Source: UBA10649 sp037130755 (GTDB lineage: Bacteria > Actinomycetota > Actinomycetes > S36-B12). From it: a stretch of 64,000 bases of DNA. How positions within the stretch are numbered: the stretch's first letter is position 1; every line of letters begins with the position of its first letter. The position numbers and the translations under genes were made by a program. Positions 60,048 to 64,000 of the stretch are shown here, piece after piece. The stretch lies in contig JBAXSI010000003.1 in assembly GCA_037130755.1 (NCBI GenBank), positions 72,804 to 136,803 on the forward strand. The letters are read 5' to 3'. The notes beneath the pieces were generated by a model. That model had not been told where the DNA came from. It did no database searches and was given only the letters and a program-made list of their open reading frames with translations.

Positions 60048-60053
60048 GTGGGT

Positions 60054-60884
60054 ATGTCCGCGCCGACTCGCTCGCTTGCCGAGGTCCTCGACCTCCATCC
60101 GCTCCTTCCCATGGCCTGGCATGCGGCCGGGGCGGCCGGAAGGTTCCTGCGCGATGAGCGGCCCAAGATCCTGGCCGTCGACACGAAGAGCAGCCCGACG
60201 GACGCAGTCACGGTCATGGACCGCACCGCGGAGGCCATGATCTCGGCCGCACTTCTTGGGCCGCGTCCCGATGACGGGCTCCTCGGTGAGGAGGGCGGTG
60301 AGCGGCTCGGCGCCTCCGGCGTGCGCTGGATCGTCGATCCCCTCGACGGCACGGTGAACTACCTGTCCGAGTTGCCGATGTGGGGGGTGTCGATCGCCGC
60401 TGAGGAGCACGGGCTCGTGACCGTCGGGGTTGTCGTGACGCCCGAGTTCGACGAGGGCTACATCGCCGTCCGAGGACAGGGTTCGTGGCATATCGACGGT
60501 GCCGATGCACATCCGCTGCAGGCGAGCGGGTGCACGGACCTGGCCGCCGCTCTGGTCACCACCGGCTTCGGCTACGACGCCCAGCTGCGCAAGGCGCAGG
60601 CGGAGGTTGTGACCGGACTCATCACGCAGATTCGCGACGTGCGGCGCATGGGCGCAGCAGTGGTGGACTTCTGCTGGCTTGCGCGCGGCCGCGTGGATGG
60701 GTACTACGAGCGAGGACTCAACGCCTGGGACTACGCGGCCGGTGCCTTGATCGCGCAGGAGGCAGGCGCCTTCGTGAGCGGACTGCGTGACGACGACCTG
60801 TCGACGTTCATCTTCGCCGCGGCCCCGGGCATCGCCGCCGAACTGCGTTCCGCCCTGGTGACTCTCAACGCCGACCTCGTCTAG
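60054..60884 (+). CDS. inositol monophosphatase-family phosphatase
   Basis: A 276-residue Mg-dependent phosphatase with the three family motifs: LLGEEGG, WIVDPLDGTVNYL and GLNAWDYAAGALIAQEAGA. It hydrolyses inositol-1-phosphate or a related sugar phosphate; a histidinol-phosphatase role is also known in the family. Its location between the sepH operon and DUF4193 is common in actinobacteria. It is divergent from MFS-sepH by 55 bp. Confidence 0.93.
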   Translation: MSAPTRSLAEVLDLHPLLPMAWHAAGAAGRFLRDERPKILAVDTKSSPTDAVTVMDRTAEAMISAALLGPRPDDGLLGEEGGERLGASGVRWIVDPLDGTVNYLSELPMWGVSIAAEEHGLVTVGVVVTPEFDEGYIAVRGQGSWHIDGADAHPLQASGCTDLAAALVTTGFGYDAQLRKAQAEVVTGLITQIRDVRRMGAAVVDFCWLARGRVDGYYERGLNAWDYAAGALIAQEAGAFVSGLRDDDLSTFIFAAAPGIAAELRSALVTLNADLV

Positions 60885-60930
60885 TCAGCGGCAATCGGGT
60901 TAACCCAGCTCGTCGTGGTCGGCCTGCGCC

Positions 60931-62364
60931 CTAGGTGATCGCGACAGTAAGTGTTCCGTAGAACGTGTTTCCGCCACTTGTGTATGTGAAGAGGATCACG
61001 GCCGTGCCCACCGTGCTTCGCGCCACATAGCTAATCTTGCGCCCGGCGAAACTCACGGTGCCCGGAGGCGTTGTCAGCGGTTGAGAAATGATCACTGTGG
61101 CCGTCATTGTCTGCGAGTTTGTGATGACATTGCCGGATGTGTAAGTGTGGTCGTGGCCGATGCTGCCGCTTTGCGTCTGCGTCACCGTGACACAGTTGCC
61201 GGTTGTTGGGTTGTAGGCCTTACCCGCGGTGCAGGTGGGTGGGGTGCAGCTGTTGTTGGCGCTGTTGTAGGTCTGGGCGCCGATGCAGATGGCCTTGGTG
61301 TCGCAGCTTCCGGTGCCGGCGTTGTACCACTGGGCCGCGGTGCAGGTGGGTGGGGTGCAGCTGTTGTTGGCGCTGTTGAAGGTCTGGGCGCCGATGCAGA
61401 TGGCCTTGGTGTCGCAGCTTCCGGTGCCGGCGTTGTACCACTGGGCCGCGGTGCAGGTGGGTGGGGTGCAGCTGTTGTTGGCGCTGTTGAAGGTCTGGGC
61501 GCCGATGCAGATCGCCTTGGTGTCGCACTTGTTGGTGGCGCCGTTGTACCACTGGCTAGCAGTGCACGACGCCTTGCTGTCGCAGTTTCCGGTGCCGGCG
61601 TTGTACCACTGGGCGGCGGAGCACGTGGGTGGCGTACAGCTGTTGTTCGCGTCGTTGAACGTCTGTTGGCCGAGGCAGATGACCTTCGTATCGCAGTTGC
61701 CTGTTCCAGGGTTCAGCCACTTACCGATCTCGGCACAGAAGCCTGCAGGCGTGACACACCCGGTGCCGGCGTGGTTGGCCACCTGGCCCACTTCGATGCA
61801 GAAACCTGCCTGTGTGACACACCCGTTGCCGGCGTGATTCACCAATTGGCCCACTTCCGCGCAGAACGCGGCTTGGTTCGCCACACAGCCGGCGCCTGAG
61901 TGGTCGGGGATTTGGCTCACCTCCGCGCAGAACGCAGCGCGATCGATCACGCAGCCGGTGCCGGCGTGATTCACCAACTGACCCGCCTGCACGCAGTAGG
62001 CGGCTTGATTGGGCACGCAGCCGTCTCTTGCCACATTGGGGATCTGTCCGGCCTCGGCGCACATGACGGTCAACGTGACGCAGGCATTTCCCGCCTGGTT
62101 CGCCACATTTCCCCCGGTGCACGTCAGTCCGGGAACCGCGTTGGCTGGGGCGGCGATGACCTGTGGGGAGCCGACGTCGGTCGAGGTGCGGCCGTACTGG
62201 CTTCCGACGGCATTTGTGAGGACGGCGACTGCGCCCATGGCCACCACGACGATCGCGGCCACAATCAGCCCGTACTCCACCAACGTGACGCCGTCATCCT
62301 GCCGCAAGGCCGAGCGCGTCATGGGTCGGCTTCGGAAGGCCGCCATGAACCCCCTGCGCCGCAT
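60931..62364 (-). CDS. Flp-type pilin with long Cys-rich repeat extension
   Basis: A 477-residue protein. Residues ~15-55 match Flp pilins: after a Gly, VTLVEYG gives Glu+5 and Tyr+6 of the mature pilin, followed by a hydrophobic helix. Classic Flp pilins end soon after (~60 residues). Here ~330 residues follow with 32 cysteines in two repeat types: about seven 21-22-residue modules with C-x13-C (FCAEVGQLVNHAGNGC) and several ~37-residue modules (CTPPTCTAAQWYNAGTGSC). A beta-rich C-terminal domain ends the protein. It is presumably exported and cross-linked by disulphides. ATG at 62364 has GGAG 5 nt upstream. No tad assembly genes are in the window. Confidence 0.78.
   Translation of the reverse strand: MRRRGFMAAFRSRPMTRSALRQDDGVTLVEYGLIVAAIVVVAMGAVAVLTNAVGSQYGRTSTDVGSPQVIAAPANAVPGLTCTGGNVANQAGNACVTLTVMCAEAGQIPNVARDGCVPNQAAYCVQAGQLVNHAGTGCVIDRAAFCAEVSQIPDHSGAGCVANQAAFCAEVGQLVNHAGNGCVTQAGFCIEVGQVANHAGTGCVTPAGFCAEIGKWLNPGTGNCDTKVICLGQQTFNDANNSCTPPTCSAAQWYNAGTGNCDSKASCTASQWYNGATNKCDTKAICIGAQTFNSANNSCTPPTCTAAQWYNAGTGSCDTKAICIGAQTFNSANNSCTPPTCTAAQWYNAGTGSCDTKAICIGAQTYNSANNSCTPPTCTAGKAYNPTTGNCVTVTQTQSGSIGHDHTYTSGNVITNSQTMTATVIISQPLTTPPGTVSFAGRKISYVARSTVGTAVILFTYTSGGNTFYGTLTVAIT
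61231..61563 (-). repeat. three tandem 111-bp repeats inside the pilin gene
   Basis: Copies at 61231, 61342 and 61453; the first two differ at a single base, the third diverges toward its end. Each encodes a 37-residue Cys-rich module. A more diverged fourth copy begins near 61621. Confidence 0.9.
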
Positions 62365-62496
62365 CACCACTCCGATCCGACCGACGTTCCCGGGGATGCC
62401 CGCCCCCATGACGCCACGACTGGCGGGCGCATGAGGAGCACTCCCTACCTCAACATTGTGTCCATTGGGGGAGCGGCATGTCGCGTTGCCCGGTTC

Positions 62497-62532
62497 GTTT
62501 GGCCGTCTAACACTTCTGTTTGGCCGTCTAAC
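62497..62532. repeat. two 15-bp direct repeats, 21-bp period
   Basis: GTTTGGCCGTCTAAC occurs at 62497-62511 and 62518-62532, the second overlapping the stop of the ACT-domain gene. Spacing of two helical turns upstream of the pilin gene suggests a regulator-binding site. Between 62365 and 62496 only the pilin ribosome site and a possible -10 (CACAAT, minus strand) were noted. Confidence 0.5.
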
Positions 62533-62944
62533 CTCCGTGGGGCGCCGGCGACGCCAGTGCAGCAAGCGCCGCCACCGCGTCGTCGGCCTGGTCGAAGGGG
62601 ACCAGCAGGTGGTCGTGGAAGTAGCCCGCGAGCAGGTTGCACGAGATTCCCGCGTCGGCAAGGGCTCGACTCGCGGCCGCGGTGAGACCGACTGCGGCCA
62701 GGGATGAGTGCACGCGCAGCGTGATCCACGCAGCGATGAAGTCGTAGGGCCAGTCCAGTTCGTCGGCCACATCGCGCGTCACCACGTGGGTCACCCCCTC
62801 GTCCTCGCGGATGAGGGCGTCGGCCCCTGGGTACTCAACCATTGGTCGCGTCACGAAGACGTACTCCGCCGGTCGACGAAAGGGGGCAAGGGTGCTGAGG
62901 ATCCGGGCTAGGTCGGTCTCACCGGAGAGTGGCGGCTGCGTCAT
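62528..62944 (-). CDS. ACT-domain protein
   Basis: A 138-residue protein with tandem ACT-like folds (AEYVFVTRPMVEYPGADALIREDEG; AAWITLRVHSSLAAVGLTAAASRALADAGISCNLLAGYFHDHLLVP). The second half matches the small stand-alone ACT family that probably binds amino acids or other small ligands. It lies 2 nt after the gamma-carbonic anhydrase gene, so they are one operon. Function unknown. Confidence 0.85.
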   Translation of the reverse strand: MTQPPLSGETDLARILSTLAPFRRPAEYVFVTRPMVEYPGADALIREDEGVTHVVTRDVADELDWPYDFIAAWITLRVHSSLAAVGLTAAASRALADAGISCNLLAGYFHDHLLVPFDQADDAVAALAALASPAPHGG

Positions 62945-62946
62945 GG

Positions 62947-63465
62947 CTAGTCGAGCCTCTTCAGCTCGGCGGCGTACTGATGCGCGTTGCGCACGTAGCC
63001 GGCCACGGCATCCGCGAAGGCGCCGTCCTCGATCATGTCGGGCGTGATCGTGGCGGGCACTCCGAGTGCTCGGGCTCCGGGCGGCACGACCTTGCCGTTG
63101 CCGACCAGGGCGCTGGCGCCCACCAGCGCGTGCGGGCCGACCTCTGCGAGGTGCAGAACGACCGAGCCGGAGCCGACGAGGGAGTCGTGGTGGATCGTGC
63201 AGCCCTCGAGGTGGGCGTTGTGACCGATGACGCAGCGGTCGCCGATGATGGTGTCGTAGCGCCGGGTGCAGTGGACGATCGTGCCGTCCTGCACGGACGT
63301 CTGCGCGCCGACGACGATCCGACCGACGTCGCCCCGCAGGACGGCGGTGGGCCAGATGCTCGACTCCGGCCCGATTCGGACGTCGCCGATGATGATCGCA
63401 TCGGGGTGGATGAACGCCGAGGCGTCGATCTGCGGCCTGCGTTCGCCGAGGGCGTATACCGGCAT
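62947..63465 (-). CDS. gamma-carbonic anhydrase-family protein
   Basis: A 172-residue left-handed beta-helix protein with hexapeptide repeats (AIIIGDVRIGPESSIWPTAVLRGD). The metal histidines lie in GTIVHC and VIGHNAHLEGC, as in gamma-class carbonic anhydrases and PaaY/YrdA relatives. It may hydrate CO2 or act as a thioesterase-like protein; only a minority of members are proven anhydrases. AAGGAG lies 8 nt before the ATG. Confidence 0.9.
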   Translation of the reverse strand: MPVYALGERRPQIDASAFIHPDAIIIGDVRIGPESSIWPTAVLRGDVGRIVVGAQTSVQDGTIVHCTRRYDTIIGDRCVIGHNAHLEGCTIHHDSLVGSGSVVLHLAEVGPHALVGASALVGNGKVVPPGARALGVPATITPDMIEDGAFADAVAGYVRNAHQYAAELKRLD

Positions 63466-63658
63466 TTCAGGGCTCCTTCAGCGGGCGGTGAGGGCGTGTC
63501 GCCGAGGTCGTGACGGCACGTAGGGCTACCCTGCCACGACTCGGTACGACGGATGAGGCACAATCTGCGCGGCATGGTTCATCGTGGGAATGATCGACGG
63601 CCACGAAGCGTTCTCGGGCCATGCAGGACGACAGGACGATCGACGAAGGGCATGAGAG

Positions 63659-63955
63659 ATGGCAACCGACTACGACGCACCTCGCAAGACCGACGAGGAG
63701 CTCGCAGAGGACAGCCTTGAGGAGTTGAAGGCCCGGCGGGCCGACAAGGCCTCATCCGCCGTGGACGTCGACGAGGCGGAGCTCGCTGAGAGCCTCGAGC
63801 TCCCGGGAGCGGATCTCTCCGATGAGAACCTGACCGTCCGCGTGCTGCCGCGTCAGTCCGACGAGTTCACGTGCAGCTCGTGCTTCCTGGTGCATCACCG
63901 CAGCCAACTCGACCACGAGGGCAAGAACGGCCCCGTGTGCAAGGAATGCGCATAG
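63659..63955 (+). CDS. DUF4193 protein
   Basis: A 98-residue acidic protein conserved in actinobacteria near sepH and dut. It starts MATDYDAPRKTDEELAEDSL and ends with a C4 zinc-ribbon-like motif: CSSCFLVHH and CKEC. GAAGGG and GAGAG lie upstream of the ATG. Function unknown; a nucleic-acid or RNA polymerase partner is conceivable. No upstream promoter was convincing in the 193-bp gap. Confidence 0.9.
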   Translation: MATDYDAPRKTDEELAEDSLEELKARRADKASSAVDVDEAELAESLELPGADLSDENLTVRVLPRQSDEFTCSSCFLVHHRSQLDHEGKNGPVCKECA

Positions 63956-64000
63956 CGGAGGAGTGAGCGCAGCGAGCCCCGGACGCTTGGCGCCGTGGGT

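Noticed and set aside
58803..60512. A 569-codon minus-strand open frame overlapping MFS and IMPase genes
   Set aside because: It spans two genes with intact families and its own translation is low-complexity Arg/Gly/Ala.
60897..60906. GGGTTAACCC palindrome between converging IMPase and pilin genes
   Set aside because: It has no loop or T-tract and could be chance; not enough to call a terminator.
61231..61563. Repeat array as a CRISPR
   Set aside because: Repeats are 111 bp, in frame and without spacers; they are coding repeats of the pilin.

Overview
The window is high-GC DNA from an actinomycete (Actinomycetia). The evidence is gene content: a HrdB/SigA sigma factor with a Lys/Ala/Pro-rich N-terminus, a DUF7455 zinc protein beside it, topoisomerase IV parE and parC, DUF5998, SepH, an inositol-monophosphatase gene and DUF4193. 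As I recall, this order resembles the Streptomyces hrdB-parE-parC-sepH region. No rRNA, tRNA, insertion sequence, phage or CRISPR array was seen.

Layout. (1) 1-12146: a bacterial microcompartment (BMC) locus. A leftward arm carries an APC permease, an acetamidase/formamidase and a GlcG/HbpS protein cut by the window edge. A rightward operon carries a class-III aminotransferase-fold phospholyase, an acylating aldehyde dehydrogenase, four shell genes (T, P, H, T), a small helical BMC protein, an aminoalcohol kinase, a short-chain dehydrogenase and a GntR regulator. A zinc alcohol dehydrogenase converges on it. The enzyme set matches the aminoacetone/1-amino-2-propanol microcompartment described in Mycobacterium and Rhodococcus: amino ketone, amino alcohol, phospho-aminopropanol, propionaldehyde, propionyl-CoA. 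(2) 12293-16887: NifJ pyruvate:ferredoxin oxidoreductase and a dihydroorotate-dehydrogenase-like partner. (3) 16925-26520: secreted Ig-repeat protein and lipoprotein, TipA-like regulator, Tag glycosylase, AI-2E-family permease, cupin, glyoxalase-like protein, flippase-like membrane protein, SGNH hydrolase, GreA-like factor, DUF4192. (4) 26551-29386: metY-metX under a leader that holds a SAM-IV riboswitch and a ten-residue Cys-rich peptide ORF. (5) 29452-35324: PKD protein, sigA, a crotonase, DUF7455, parE. (6) 35364-46343: accessory block between parE and parC with beta-carbonic anhydrase, SbtA, SbtB, an IclR-led lower meta-cleavage operon, a two-gene PEP-synthase-like phosphotransferase (phenylphosphate synthase / CreHI type) and an FprA-like reductase. 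(7) 46348-63955: sucrase/ferredoxin-like protein, parC, psuG-psuK, GNAT/acyl-CoA synthetase fusion, MFS, DUF5998, alkaline-phosphatase-type hydrolase, thymidine kinase, sepH with MFS, IMPase, a Cys-rich Flp-type pilin, ACT protein, gamma-carbonic anhydrase, DUF4193.

A recurring feature is apparent leaderless transcription: about sixteen genes start exactly 6-7 nt after a TANNNT-like -10 hexamer and lack a Shine-Dalgarno sequence. The most unusual items are the BMC locus with its linker protein and divergent control region, the dual-sensor met leader, the CreHI/PpsBA-like pair beside a ring-cleavage operon, and the 32-cysteine pilin. All identifications come from reading the sequence and recalled family knowledge; no database search was run.
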